Below, one piece after another: positions 9,371-19,122 of a stretch of 64,000 nucleotides of DNA. The first letter of the stretch is position 1. Each line of letters starts with the position of its first letter. This DNA comes from Adhaeribacter aerolatus. GTDB taxonomy: Bacteria > Bacteroidota > Bacteroidia > Cytophagales > Hymenobacteraceae. The position numbers were made by a program, and so were the translations under genes. The stretch is from positions 248,001 to 312,000 of the forward strand of contig NZ_BJYS01000001.1 in the NCBI RefSeq assembly GCF_007991635.1, in the 5' to 3' direction. The notes beneath the pieces were generated by a model. That model did no database searches. It was given only the letters and a program-made list of their open reading frames with translations, and was not told the origin of the DNA.

Positions 9371-10702
9371 ATGGCAATATTAACGAAAGATGAAGCCCAG
9401 GCCATCTTAAAAAAAGTACTGAGCTACTCCAAATCCGATGAATGTGAAGCAAGCCTGAGCGGATCGGTTGGCGGTAATATTAGGTATGCCCGTAACAGTG
9501 TTTCTACGAGTGGTATGAATGAAGATACCTCCTTATCTGTGGAATCGCGCTTTGGCAAACGCGCCGGAGTAGCTACTGTAAACGTATTCGACGAAGAATC
9601 GCTAAAAAAAGTAGTGCAGCGGGCCGAAGAAATTGCCCGTCTTGCCCCGGAAAACCCTGAATATATTCCATTTCTAGGCCCGCAGACTTATTTACCAGCA
9701 AACGCACATTTTGCTACTACGGCCAATATTAAACCTGAATTCCGGGCCGAAGTAGCCGGGAAAAGCATTGAACTGGCTAACGCCAAAGGGTTAACAGCAG
9801 CCGGCTTTCTGGAAGACTCGAGCGGTTTTAGTGCTACCATGAACAACAAAGGCTTGTTTAATTACGGACAGAACTCGGGCCTGACTTTTTCGGTAACGGT
9901 GCGCACCGCCGACGGCACGGGTTCTGGATATGCCACCCGCGATTTTAGTGATGCTTCAAAATTTGAAACGGCCGAACCATCGCAAGTGGCCATTGCCAAG
10001 GCCTTAGGCTCGGCCCAGGCCAAAGCCATTGAACCCGGCAAATACACCGTTATTATGGAACCTGCCGCCCTGGTAGCCAACACCGATGCCAGTTTGCTTG
10101 GGGCTTTGTTCAACAGCCTTTCGGCCAGGCCGGCTGATGAAGGCCGAAGCTTTCTGTCTAAAAAAGGTGGAGGGAATAAATTAGGTGAGAAATTGTTTGA
10201 CGAACGGATAACCGTTTATTCAGACCCAAACAACGCCGAAATACCTTCGCTTACCTGGGACGAGGATGGACGCCCGCGTGAAAAAATAACCTGGATTGAG
10301 AAAGGAGTAGTTAAAAACCTTTTTACTACCCGTTATTGGGCGCAAAAGCAAAATATTCAATCTATTCCTACTCCGGGTGGTTTTATTATGCTGGGCGGTA
10401 CCCAAAGCGTAGACGACATGATTAAATCAACGGACCGGGGTATATTGGTAACGCGCCTGTGGTACATCCGCCCCGTAGATCCGCAAACGCTGCTCTATAC
10501 CGGTCTTACCCGCGATGGTACTTTTTACATTGAAAACGGCAAAATCAAACATCCGGTAAAAAATTTCCGCTTCAACGAGAGCCCCATTATTATGCTGAAC
10601 AACCTGGAGGCGCTGGGCAAACCGGTACGGGTAGGCGGCAACCTAGTACCACCCATGAAAATTCGTGATTTTACCTTTACCAGTTTATCCGACGCTGTTT
10701 AA
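9371..10702 (+). CDS. TldE/PmbA-like partner of TldD
   Basis: The 443-residue protein of the TldD/PmbA family lacks both a signal peptide and an HExxxH-type motif, as expected for the TldE subunit. Family traits are the N-terminal repeat-like domain (RYARNSVSTSGMNEDTSLS near residue 35), AGVATVNVFDEE, and the C-terminal domain with PGKYTVIMEP near residue 220, DERITVYSDP and GILVTRLWYIR near residue 350. In the known complex both subunits are needed for peptidase activity, although only TldD holds the metal. Gene order and spacing indicate co-expression with the preceding gene. If TldD really leaves the cytoplasm, this protein would have to travel with it or work elsewhere. Confidence 0.9.
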   Translation: MAILTKDEAQAILKKVLSYSKSDECEASLSGSVGGNIRYARNSVSTSGMNEDTSLSVESRFGKRAGVATVNVFDEESLKKVVQRAEEIARLAPENPEYIPFLGPQTYLPANAHFATTANIKPEFRAEVAGKSIELANAKGLTAAGFLEDSSGFSATMNNKGLFNYGQNSGLTFSVTVRTADGTGSGYATRDFSDASKFETAEPSQVAIAKALGSAQAKAIEPGKYTVIMEPAALVANTDASLLGALFNSLSARPADEGRSFLSKKGGGNKLGEKLFDERITVYSDPNNAEIPSLTWDEDGRPREKITWIEKGVVKNLFTTRYWAQKQNIQSIPTPGGFIMLGGTQSVDDMIKSTDRGILVTRLWYIRPVDPQTLLYTGLTRDGTFYIENGKIKHPVKNFRFNESPIIMLNNLEALGKPVRVGGNLVPPMKIRDFTFTSLSDAV

Positions 10703-10720
10703 TTTATAGCCCTTTTACAG

Positions 10721-10758
10721 AAAGCCATTCTCGCTTTAATTGGCCAGGATGGCTTTTT
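10721..10758 (+). terminator. Terminator after the tldD/tldE pair
   Basis: An 8-bp stem, AAAGCCAT (10721-10728) with ATGGCTTT (10749-10756), is followed by TTG and lies 19 bases past the tldE stop. The 20-base loop is long, so efficiency is uncertain. Confidence 0.6.
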
Positions 10759-10915
10759 GTTGAAGCATTTGTTTAATCAGACAGAAGGTTCCTGGTTTTA
10801 ATTTCTCAACAAGTAAACCAAATGGGAATATTCTGAATTATTAGCTATTTTCGGTAACCAAAGATTAAGATGGCAACGGAATTATAAGCCGGTTGCCCTG
10901 TTTGAAATTGCATAC

Positions 10916-11542
10916 ATGCCTTTTTCTTCCACTTTTACGTTTGTTCGCTTGCAATACCGTTCCGGCGATTGGGACACCGACATCCGGATGCCATCCAATA
11001 TTCTGAATTCTTTAATCGAATACACTACCTTAAAAGTTAACCTGCAGGAAAAAGTAATTTTACTCGAAAGTCAGGAATTATTCTCCTATCCTTTCTGCTA
11101 CCTCAGTGGGCATAAATTGGTGCAGTTTAACGCTAAAGAAAAGAAAAATTTTGAGCAATATGTCCGCAATGGGGGCTTTGTGTTTGTAGATGATTGCAAC
11201 CACGACATCGATGGCTTATTTGCCCGTTCGTTTGAGCGCCAGATGGAAGCCTGCTTTGGCTCTGGCAGCCTGAAAAAAATTCCCAATAACCACGTCCTGT
11301 ATAAATCATTTTTCAAATTCCCGGATGGCCCGCCGGCCACTGGTTTTGAACTGAATGGCTGGGGCGATGACCTGGTGCACGAATATCTGAAAGCCATCCA
11401 GATTAATGGCCGGATTGGTGTTTTATACAGCAATAAAGATTACGGTTGCGAATGGGATTACGACTTCCGGAACAAACGCTGGCTCGCCGAAGACAACACC
11501 AAATTTGGAATAAATATTATTATGTATGCCTTAACTTCCTGA
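10916..11542 (+). CDS. DUF4159 domain protein
   Basis: The 208-residue protein has no signal peptide from this start and matches the DUF4159 family, a glutamine-amidotransferase-like Rossmann fold of unknown function. Visible hallmarks are FVRLQYRSGDWDTD at the start, RNGGFVFVDDCNHDIDG near residue 85, IPNNHVLYKSFF near residue 118 and a closing GRIGVLYSNKDYGCEWDY segment near residue 165. In Bacteroidota this family usually sits next to MoxR and DUF58 genes, as here. The cluster suggests a role with that AAA+ system, but no substrate can be inferred. The ATG at 10916 starts directly before the conserved region. Confidence 0.85.
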   Translation: MPFSSTFTFVRLQYRSGDWDTDIRMPSNILNSLIEYTTLKVNLQEKVILLESQELFSYPFCYLSGHKLVQFNAKEKKNFEQYVRNGGFVFVDDCNHDIDGLFARSFERQMEACFGSGSLKKIPNNHVLYKSFFKFPDGPPATGFELNGWGDDLVHEYLKAIQINGRIGVLYSNKDYGCEWDYDFRNKRWLAEDNTKFGINIIMYALTS

Positions 11543-11631
11543 GATGCTTTTTTTTTAAAACAATATTTTAGACTTTAAAACACAAAATTTCTGCTTACCA
11601 TAGCTGCTTTTAGTTCACAGATAATTTTTAA

Positions 11632-12630
11632 ATGAACACTGAAGAAGGAATAAATAATCTTTTGGCTAAACTTCCCGCTTTGCGCACTGAAATCGGGAAG
11701 ATAATTGTGGGGCAGGAAAAAGTACTAGACGAAGTACTCATTACTTTGCTGGCCGGAGGCCACGGATTGCTGGAAGGAGTGCCCGGCTTAGCCAAGACCT
11801 TACTGGTTCGAACGCTGGCTAGCGCCACTGATTGCGCTTTTCGCCGGATTCAGTTTACCCCGGATTTAATGCCCACCGATATTTTAGGAACCGAAATATT
11901 AGAAGAAGACCATGCCACCGGCAAACGCTTTTTCAAGTTTAACGAAGGACCCGTATTTGCCAACATTGTATTGGCCGACGAGATAAACCGGACACCACCC
12001 AAAACCCAGGCTGCCTTGCTCGAAGCCATGCAGGAATTTGAAGTAACGTATGCCGGTAAAACCTATCCGCTGCCTCAGCCATTCTTTATTCTGGCAACCC
12101 AAAATCCCATTGAACAGGCCGGCACCTATCCGTTGCCCGAAGCCCAACTCGACCGATTTTTATTGTACATCCGGATCCAGTATCCGACCGAGCAGGAAGA
12201 ATTAGCAATTTTAACCGGCACCACTGGTAACCACCAACACCAGGTAAACCCCGCCTTAACTGCTGCTGACCTGGTGCAACTGCAACAACTGGTACGGGAT
12301 GTAAGTATCAGCCCGGATTTAGTGGAATACGTAAACCTGCTGGTACGCGCCACCCGGCCAATTACCTCTCCGGTGGCTTTTGTTAAAGAATACGTACGTT
12401 GGGGCGCTGGTCCCCGCGCCGGCCAAGCCTTAATATTAACGGCCAAAGCCCGGGCTTTGCTGCGCGGGCGCTTTGCCGTTACGGCTCAGGACGTGCAAAC
12501 GCTGGCTTATCCAGTGCTGCGCCACCGCATAGTTACTGGCTTCAACGCCGAAGCCGACGGAGTAGACACTGATTGGGTAGTAACAGAATTATTGGCTGCT
12601 ATTAAACTGCCATCCCCTATCTTGAGGTAA
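11632..12630 (+). CDS. MoxR-family AAA+ ATPase
   Basis: The 332-residue cytoplasmic ATPase has Walker A (GVPGLAKTLL) near residue 50, Walker B (ADEINRTPPKTQAALLEAM) near residue 113, sensor 1 in FILATQNPIEQAGTYPLPEA near residue 150 and a C-terminal lid domain. MoxR proteins act as chaperone-like ATPases that mature metal or extracytoplasmic complexes, usually with a VWA/DUF58 partner. The partner begins one base after this stop, so the two are translationally coupled. Length and motifs are complete. Confidence 0.95.
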   Translation: MNTEEGINNLLAKLPALRTEIGKIIVGQEKVLDEVLITLLAGGHGLLEGVPGLAKTLLVRTLASATDCAFRRIQFTPDLMPTDILGTEILEEDHATGKRFFKFNEGPVFANIVLADEINRTPPKTQAALLEAMQEFEVTYAGKTYPLPQPFFILATQNPIEQAGTYPLPEAQLDRFLLYIRIQYPTEQEELAILTGTTGNHQHQVNPALTAADLVQLQQLVRDVSISPDLVEYVNLLVRATRPITSPVAFVKEYVRWGAGPRAGQALILTAKARALLRGRFAVTAQDVQTLAYPVLRHRIVTGFNAEADGVDTDWVVTELLAAIKLPSPILR

Positions 12631-12631
12631 C

Positions 12632-13510
12632 ATGGGTACCACACTCCTTTCTCCGCAAACCTTAGCCGCTATTAAAGATTTGTCGTTGGTAGCGCGAATG
12701 GTGGTGGAAGGTTTTATGGCCGGCCAGCACCAAAGCATGAAACGGGGAACCGGGATGGAGTTCAGCCAGTATCGCAGTTACCAGGCCGGTGACGATTTGC
12801 GGCAACTCGACTGGAAAATGTTTGCCCGCTCCGATCGCTACTACATACGCGAATCCGAAACAGATACGAACCTGCGCATTCAGTTTGTGGTAGATGCCAG
12901 CAATTCTATGAACCACGAAGAAGATGGCTTGAGCAAACTAACTTACGCCAAATTAGCCGTAGCCTGCCTGGCGTACCTGGCTACACAGCAAAGCGATGAG
13001 GTAATGTTGTATATGCTCCAGGAAAATAAATTAGCGAATATTTTGCCGGAAGGTGGTAACCGTTTGCAGCGGCTCTGGCTAGCCCTGGAGCAAATGACGG
13101 CAACCGGAAAGTTTGCCTCGAAACAAGTGGTTAAAAGTCTCCTGCAAAACACCCGAAAAAAAACAATTACCATTTTTTTAAGTGATTTGTACGAGCAGGA
13201 AAATGAAATAACCAGCCTCTTGGGGAATTTGCGTAGCCGCGGCCAGGAAGTATTGCTGCTGCACCTGGTGGGCCAACGAGAAGTAGCCTTAAATTATAAA
13301 GGCACAGTTTTATTTGAAGATCTGGAAACCGGCCAAACCATACAGGTAAATGCCACTAATTACCGGGAACAATACGAAAAACAGTACCAGAACTGGCTCC
13401 AAGAAATTGCCACCCTAATGCGCAAGAAACAAATTACTTATGACCGGTTTTTTATCCAGGAGCCCCTTGACAAGGCTTTACGGATCTTCCTGAAAGTCCG
13501 GAGAAGGTAA
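12632..13510 (+). CDS. DUF58 / VWA-like partner of MoxR
   Basis: This 292-residue protein has the DUF58 signature GMEFSQYRSYQAGDDLRQLD near residue 45 and a von Willebrand A-like fold with a metal-site motif VVDASNSMNH near residue 88. There is no membrane segment, so it is likely cytoplasmic. DUF58 proteins are the usual adaptors of MoxR ATPases. The start lies one base after the MoxR stop. The C-terminal half (ITIFLSDLYEQENEI, LLLHLVGQREV) keeps the VWA strand pattern. Confidence 0.93.
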   Translation: MGTTLLSPQTLAAIKDLSLVARMVVEGFMAGQHQSMKRGTGMEFSQYRSYQAGDDLRQLDWKMFARSDRYYIRESETDTNLRIQFVVDASNSMNHEEDGLSKLTYAKLAVACLAYLATQQSDEVMLYMLQENKLANILPEGGNRLQRLWLALEQMTATGKFASKQVVKSLLQNTRKKTITIFLSDLYEQENEITSLLGNLRSRGQEVLLLHLVGQREVALNYKGTVLFEDLETGQTIQVNATNYREQYEKQYQNWLQEIATLMRKKQITYDRFFIQEPLDKALRIFLKVRRR

Positions 13511-13633
13511 ATCAGTAACTCAAAAACAAAATTTCAGGCAAATACTATTGCTAAAAATATTCACCTTAAAATATCATCAATATTTTACCAGCAATTAACG
13601 CTTAACTTTAATCTCTTAACGCTATAACTTTTA

Positions 13634-15166
13634 ATGCTGCAACTGCTTTCCGCTTATTGGCTTTGGGCGCTCGCCGGCTTACTGGTTCCGGTGCTCATTC
13701 ATTTATGGAATAAAAAGCAGCCAAAGGTGATTAAAGTAGGCAGTGTCCGCTGGTTGCAGGCTGCCGCTAGCCAACAAGCCCGCCAGTTGCAACTACACGA
13801 CTGGCCTTTACTGTTGCTGCGCTGTTTTCTTTTACTAACCTTGGTTTTATTTATGTGCCAGCCGATTTGGGAACAAATCAGGCGCCAACCAGGCCACAGG
13901 TATTTGTGGGTATCGCCTTCGCTGCTCCAACCCCGGAATTTACCGTTGGTACAAACCACCATCGATTCCCTGTTAAAAAATAATTACCAACTTCGGGAAT
14001 TTAATTTAGGTTTTCTTCCTGTTTCAACTGAATCCTGGGAAAACCTAAAAGCCGGTAAGGAAGAAAAGAATAAGCTTTCAGGCAATTTAAATTATTGGGC
14101 ACTGACCAAAGCCGTTCACCAGCAATTCTCCCGGGCGCAGGAACACCTCTTCTTAACCGATAACCAGTTTGTACACTTTGCCGGCGCCCGTCCCATTGTC
14201 CCCGCTTCTAGTCGCTGGCTAACCATTCCGGTAAATCAATACGATAGTCTGTTTGTGCAGGAAGCTTTCCAGAACCGCCCGGATTCGTTAACAGTAGTTG
14301 TCGGGCAGAAGGGAAAAGGGGGTATTCGTTTCTCCAATATTTCTTTTACTACCCCCACCCCAAACCAAGCCTTAAACCTGCCTGGTCTGCCACCTTTAAT
14401 TTATACAAAAAGCATAAATCAGGATTTTATTTCTTTTCAAAACAGTCCCGACCAGGTACCAGTAATAAAAGCTGGCAAAAATATAGCTTTGTACTATGAT
14501 AAAAGCCGGGAACAGGATAGCAAATATGTGAGAGCCGCCCTGGCCGCGTTGAGCGGTTATACCGGCCGAAGGTTACAACTAACCCAAATTACTGCTGCTC
14601 ACCAGATTAATATTAATAATTCTGATTGGCTTTTCTGGCTTTCCGACCAACCGCTGCCGGCTTACATTCAGGAAGAAATAAAAAAAGGCCTCTTTGTATT
14701 TAAAGATGCTGCCACTACTTCCAAATTAATGCTAACTAATTTCATAACTACCGAACAGTTGCCGGCACCTATTTCTTTGGCACAACAGGTCCGTTTAGTT
14801 CAGCAGGGAGGCAGCAGCGTTTGGAAAAATAATTTTGGTGAGCCGGTGCTGCAGTATAAATCTGAGGGCCAAGGTGGCCTCTACCATTTTGGCAGCCGGT
14901 TTAATAGCCAGTGGAATAATCTGCCCCAAAGCAGCTTTTTCCCGGAGCTGCTTAGTTATCTTATTTTTCCGGAAGCGCAAATCCGCCACGACTGGCGCGA
15001 ACTGGAAAATATACAGGTGCAACCTAGCTTAACCAAAACAACGCAGCAGCCAATGCTTTACAGCCGGGTGCAGCAGGATCTAAAATATTTATTGTTAGCG
15101 CTTGGTGCACTATTGTTTTTAACAGAAAGATGGTGGGCCTATAAGAAAGGAAAGCGATTAATATGA
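13634..15166 (+). CDS. BatA-domain membrane protein
   Basis: The 510-residue protein opens with the BatA-type N terminus: a first helix (YWLWALAGLLVPVLIHLW), the polar IKVGSVRWL segment, then a second helix (LLLLRCFLLLTLVLFMCQP). A long extracytoplasmic region of beta-rich character follows, and a C-terminal helix (LKYLLLALGALLFLTE) ends in a short basic cytoplasmic tail. This is the Bacteroidota anchor protein that accompanies MoxR/DUF58. Its stop overlaps the start of the next gene (ATGA), so it is in one operon. Function of the extracytoplasmic part is unknown. Confidence 0.85.
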   Translation: MLQLLSAYWLWALAGLLVPVLIHLWNKKQPKVIKVGSVRWLQAAASQQARQLQLHDWPLLLLRCFLLLTLVLFMCQPIWEQIRRQPGHRYLWVSPSLLQPRNLPLVQTTIDSLLKNNYQLREFNLGFLPVSTESWENLKAGKEEKNKLSGNLNYWALTKAVHQQFSRAQEHLFLTDNQFVHFAGARPIVPASSRWLTIPVNQYDSLFVQEAFQNRPDSLTVVVGQKGKGGIRFSNISFTTPTPNQALNLPGLPPLIYTKSINQDFISFQNSPDQVPVIKAGKNIALYYDKSREQDSKYVRAALAALSGYTGRRLQLTQITAAHQININNSDWLFWLSDQPLPAYIQEEIKKGLFVFKDAATTSKLMLTNFITTEQLPAPISLAQQVRLVQQGGSSVWKNNFGEPVLQYKSEGQGGLYHFGSRFNSQWNNLPQSSFFPELLSYLIFPEAQIRHDWRELENIQVQPSLTKTTQQPMLYSRVQQDLKYLLLALGALLFLTERWWAYKKGKRLI

Positions 15167-17319
15167 GCGGTCAGGAAATAATTTTAAACCTGAAGAAAGA
15201 TTATGTGCACCGCAAAGGCCTGTTTTACCTCTTGCTGCTGTTTTCTTTTTCGCTGCTGTTCGGGTCTGTTTATCTGCGCTGGACAGTAGGTACAGCGGTT
15301 ACCTGGATTATTTCGGGCTTCTGGCTCATTGGTTGCATGCTTCTTTACCGGGAATTCCAGAAAGTTAAAGATACTTCGCTGCACAGCATTAGCCGTTATT
15401 TAAACCGGACGGAAACCAAACTGGAAGAAAGCTCGCACCTGGTATTACAGCCAACCGACAAACTAAACCCGCTGGAAAAGCTTCAGGTAAGCCGAATCAC
15501 ACCAACTTTATCCACCTTAAATGCCCGAAAAGCCATACCGGTTTCGTATCGGCCTGCTTTAATAATATTTGGTTTCAGTGTGCTGTTATCGGTCTTGGTG
15601 CTATTTTTACCGGACCCAAAAGTCGCACAACCGGAAGTATCAACCAAGGCGCCTTTTGCCCAAAAACAACTGCAAGCCATGCAACAGGTTGTACCGGAAA
15701 TAAAAGAAATCACCATTCAGGTAACGCCCCCAGCTTACACCCGCCGGGCACCTTATTCGGTACAAAATCCCAGCTTTAAAGCAGAGGGCGGGGCTCGCCT
15801 AACTTGGCGCATTCAAACAGCGGGAGAAATTAAAGATATTCGTCTTTCCGTTCAGGAGAAAAAAAGCCTGAACTTTCGAAAAGTAGCTAATGCGCCCCAT
15901 ACGTACGAAGCCGCTTTTACCCCTGCAGCCTCCTTTATTTATACCTTGGATCTTAACGGGAAAAAGTCCAACTTCTACGCCGTGGAAATAATCCCCGACC
16001 AGGCTCCTTCCATTACAATTACCCAACCAAAACAATACACCCAGATAACCTTTGGCCAGCCGCAACAAGTAACGGTGCTGGCCACACTAAGTGATGATTA
16101 CGGTTTACATAAAGCTACCCTCACGGCCATTGTTGCCAAGGGTTCCGGGGAAAGCGTAAAGTTTGCCGAAAAAACCTTTTCGTTAATCCTGCAGCCGGCC
16201 GGTACAACCGGTAAGTGGAACGTCCGGCAAAAACTGGACCTAAAAGCAATGGGCATGACCTATGCCGATGAGTTGTATTTCTTCCTGCAAGCCCAGGACA
16301 ACCACCGTAACAGTGCCCGATCCGAAACTTATCTGGTGCAGTTAGAAGATACGACGGTAATTACCGCTGGTGCCGATGTTTCGCTGCCTTTGTCGGTGGT
16401 ACCAGCTTACTTCCGGAGTCAGCGCCAGCTTATTATAGATACCGAGAAATTATTGCAGGAGAAAAACAAATTAAGTCCGGAAGCTTTTCGGGAAAGATCG
16501 AACGACCTTGCCGGGGAACAGAAAATATTGCGTTTGCGGTACGGCAAGTTTTTGGGCGAAGAAGCGTCTACTACCATTGGACCCAACGGGGAAGAACAGG
16601 AAGAGCATAGCGCGGACGATGGCCACGACCACGCCAGCACCCCGGAAACGCAAAACAGTGCGGCGGAATTATTGGACCCCTACTTACACAAACACGACAC
16701 GGAAGAAGATGCTACTTTTTTTGAGCCCCAGGAAAAAGCCCAGTTAAAAGCCGCTTTGTCGCAGATGTGGGAAGCCGAACTGCAACTACGCTTAAGTCTG
16801 CCGGCTAAGGCATTGCCTTTTGAATACAAAGCCTTACGCCTGCTGAAAGAAGTACAGCAGAAATCGAGGGTGTACGTGCGCAAAATGGGCTTTGATCCTC
16901 CTCTTATTATAGAAAAAGAAAAACGCTTAAGCGGTGAGTTAGATAAAATTGCGGCACCTACAAACCAGGCCGAACTGAAAGAAAAACAAAACTATTCTGA
17001 TATCCGGCAGGCCTTGCTTTGGTTGGGGCAGCAAACGCCCGGCCGACCGGCTACCACCCCAGATGCATTAGTACTCCAACGGGGAGGTCAGGAATTAGCG
17101 CGGGTGGCTGTCAATAAGCCCGGCCAATATTTAAAAGCCTTGCAAGATTTGCGACAACTCATCCGGGAAACCCAGGCGGGAAAAAGCCTGTGCGCCTCTT
17201 GCCTAAATTCGGTTACCGGCGTAATGGAGCGGGTGCTGCCAGCACCATTACCGGCACCGGCGGCACCAACCAGGTACCAGCATGCTTTAGCCGAACAATA
17301 TTTCAAAAGATTAAAATAA
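15163..17319 (+). CDS. Large membrane-anchored protein of the MoxR cluster (DUF4175-like)
   Basis: The 718-residue protein starts inside the stop of the BatA-like gene. Two or three helices near the N terminus (LFYLLLLFSFSLLFGSVYL, TWIISGFWLIGCMLLY, and ALIIFGFSVLLSVLVLFL near residue 130) anchor it. Residues about 170-420 look like beta-sandwich repeats (ITIQVTPPAYTRR, YTLDLNGKKSN). The rest is a charged helical region with an acidic, histidine-bearing stretch near residue 475 (SADDGHDHASTPE). Position and layout match the DUF4175-type proteins found next to MoxR/DUF58 in Bacteroidota, but the family name is a recollection. No catalytic motif is visible. Confidence 0.7.
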   Translation: MSGQEIILNLKKDYVHRKGLFYLLLLFSFSLLFGSVYLRWTVGTAVTWIISGFWLIGCMLLYREFQKVKDTSLHSISRYLNRTETKLEESSHLVLQPTDKLNPLEKLQVSRITPTLSTLNARKAIPVSYRPALIIFGFSVLLSVLVLFLPDPKVAQPEVSTKAPFAQKQLQAMQQVVPEIKEITIQVTPPAYTRRAPYSVQNPSFKAEGGARLTWRIQTAGEIKDIRLSVQEKKSLNFRKVANAPHTYEAAFTPAASFIYTLDLNGKKSNFYAVEIIPDQAPSITITQPKQYTQITFGQPQQVTVLATLSDDYGLHKATLTAIVAKGSGESVKFAEKTFSLILQPAGTTGKWNVRQKLDLKAMGMTYADELYFFLQAQDNHRNSARSETYLVQLEDTTVITAGADVSLPLSVVPAYFRSQRQLIIDTEKLLQEKNKLSPEAFRERSNDLAGEQKILRLRYGKFLGEEASTTIGPNGEEQEEHSADDGHDHASTPETQNSAAELLDPYLHKHDTEEDATFFEPQEKAQLKAALSQMWEAELQLRLSLPAKALPFEYKALRLLKEVQQKSRVYVRKMGFDPPLIIEKEKRLSGELDKIAAPTNQAELKEKQNYSDIRQALLWLGQQTPGRPATTPDALVLQRGGQELARVAVNKPGQYLKALQDLRQLIRETQAGKSLCASCLNSVTGVMERVLPAPLPAPAAPTRYQHALAEQYFKRLK

Positions 17320-17325
17320 TTAGGT

Positions 17326-19122
17326 TTGCAAACCATTATAATACTAGTAGGTGCGTTCGTTCTGACTTTAATTTTACTTTGGCTTGCCTGGCATCGCCCG
17401 AACCGCCGTTTGCTTCTTGCCCGGTGTATGGCAACCGTAATAGCCGTGGCCAGCCTGGTACTTATGGTATTACCGCCCCAGCGGAAAATCAGCCTTAATG
17501 CTTCGGATATAATCTTGCTTACGCCGGGCTTTTCCGCAGATTCGCTAAATTCTTTAAAGAAATTATTACCGCCTCGCCCAATTATACTGAGTTATAAGGA
17601 TGCTGCCAGCCGCTATCCTGCCCTGGCCACGGTAGCAGCTTTACCTTATTTATACCCAAGTGCGCAAAGAATTCACTTGTTAGGATTTGGCTTAGATAAA
17701 GCCGAATTAGCAGGGCTCGATTCGGTGCAGCTTATTCCGCATTTAAGCGCTCCGCCAGAGGGTTTTACCATAGTGCATTGGCCAAATAAACTCCAGCTAG
17801 GCGAACCATTAAATATTAGCGGGCAGTTCTACCAGAAAAAAAAGCAAGGAACAAAAATATATCTCCAGTCTGGATCTTCCGTACTCGATTCTCTGGTCTT
17901 ATCTGCTGCTGGAACTAACCGGTTCACGTTGCGCTACCAACCCAAACAGGTTGGGCGTTCTGTATTTTCTTTGCTGCGTAAAGATGCTGCCGGCAAACAA
18001 CTAGCTGGTCTGGTCCCGGTGCAGGTAGAACCCCGGAAATTATACCATGTCTTATTGCTGTCCTCCTCTCCCAATTTCGAGTTTAAATTTCTTAAAAATT
18101 TTCTCGCCGGTCAGCAGCATGGTGTAGCTTGGCGTATTTCCATCAGTAAAGCTATCTATCAAACCGAATACCTGAACCTGCCTAAAAAGCCTTTAGAACG
18201 GCTTACGCCTAACCTTTTACGCAGCTTCGATTTGGTTATTACCGACCCGGATATGTTGCAAAGTTTAGACTCTGCCGAAAGAAATGCTTTGTTCTTAGCC
18301 GTACAAAATGGTTTGGGTTTGCTGCTCATACCCGAAAGTTTACCCCTTAAAGCCACTCCTGCATTATTTAAAGATTTCAAATTTATCAGCCAATCAAATC
18401 CGTCCGGAAACCCAGTACAAGTAAGCTGGCAAAATCAATCAAAGACTTATCCGGCCACGGCTTTACCTTTTGCCATCTCAGTGCAAGCCAATCAGCAAAA
18501 ACTGGTTTGGACAAATAAAAGCACTTTGGCTGCCAGTCAGCCCTATAATTGGGGAAAAGTTGGTATAACGTTAATTCCGCAAACATTCAGCTGGCAATTG
18601 GCTGGCAACACCACCCAGTATTCCGCTTTCTGGTCTCATTTGCTGGGCCAGTTAATTAAACCGGAAATTCAGGACTTTAGCTGGCACCTGCTCCATCCCT
18701 TATCCGCCGTAGTTCATCAGCCCGTTTCTTTACAGCTTTCAGATTATACCTTTTCTACTGGGGCGGCCCTGCCAGAGGCGGAAGTCAAAAGGGTCGGCAC
18801 CAATCCTTTTGAGTTGCCGTTGCTCCAAGATCAGGTATTGCCCCATCGGTTTACCGGCCAGTTCTGGCCGCTTGAATCAGGCTGGCATCAGGTAAATAAG
18901 TTAAATGGCCCACCGTCTTATTTTTACATTTACCCAGATTCGGTTTGGCAAACGGTACGACAAAACAAGCTAATCCAGCTAAACCAGGAGTATGCGCAAA
19001 AACACGCAGCCCCTTTGTCGGCAGTAAAAATAAGGAGGCAGGAAGTGCCCATTTTACCGGTTTGGTTTTTCTGTTTGTTCTTACTGGCAGCCGGTTTTTT
19101 ATGGGTAGAAGAAAAGTTATAA
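17326..19122 (+). CDS. Membrane-anchored protein closing the MoxR cluster
   Basis: This 598-residue protein probably starts at TTG (17326), six bases after the previous stop. No ATG precedes the first membrane helix, IIILVGAFVLTLILLWLAW. A second helix (CMATVIAVASLVLMVLP) follows, then a long extracytoplasmic body, and a last helix near residue 575 (LPVWFFCLFLLAAGFLWV). The middle part (HVLLLSSSPNFEFKFLKNFL, DLVITDPDML) resembles the class I glutamine-amidotransferase-like fold of similar cluster proteins, but no Cys-His-Glu triad is evident. Topology matches the BatA-like gene upstream, which suggests proteins that work in one membrane complex. Confidence 0.7.
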   Translation: MQTIIILVGAFVLTLILLWLAWHRPNRRLLLARCMATVIAVASLVLMVLPPQRKISLNASDIILLTPGFSADSLNSLKKLLPPRPIILSYKDAASRYPALATVAALPYLYPSAQRIHLLGFGLDKAELAGLDSVQLIPHLSAPPEGFTIVHWPNKLQLGEPLNISGQFYQKKKQGTKIYLQSGSSVLDSLVLSAAGTNRFTLRYQPKQVGRSVFSLLRKDAAGKQLAGLVPVQVEPRKLYHVLLLSSSPNFEFKFLKNFLAGQQHGVAWRISISKAIYQTEYLNLPKKPLERLTPNLLRSFDLVITDPDMLQSLDSAERNALFLAVQNGLGLLLIPESLPLKATPALFKDFKFISQSNPSGNPVQVSWQNQSKTYPATALPFAISVQANQQKLVWTNKSTLAASQPYNWGKVGITLIPQTFSWQLAGNTTQYSAFWSHLLGQLIKPEIQDFSWHLLHPLSAVVHQPVSLQLSDYTFSTGAALPEAEVKRVGTNPFELPLLQDQVLPHRFTGQFWPLESGWHQVNKLNGPPSYFYIYPDSVWQTVRQNKLIQLNQEYAQKHAAPLSAVKIRRQEVPILPVWFFCLFLLAAGFLWVEEKL

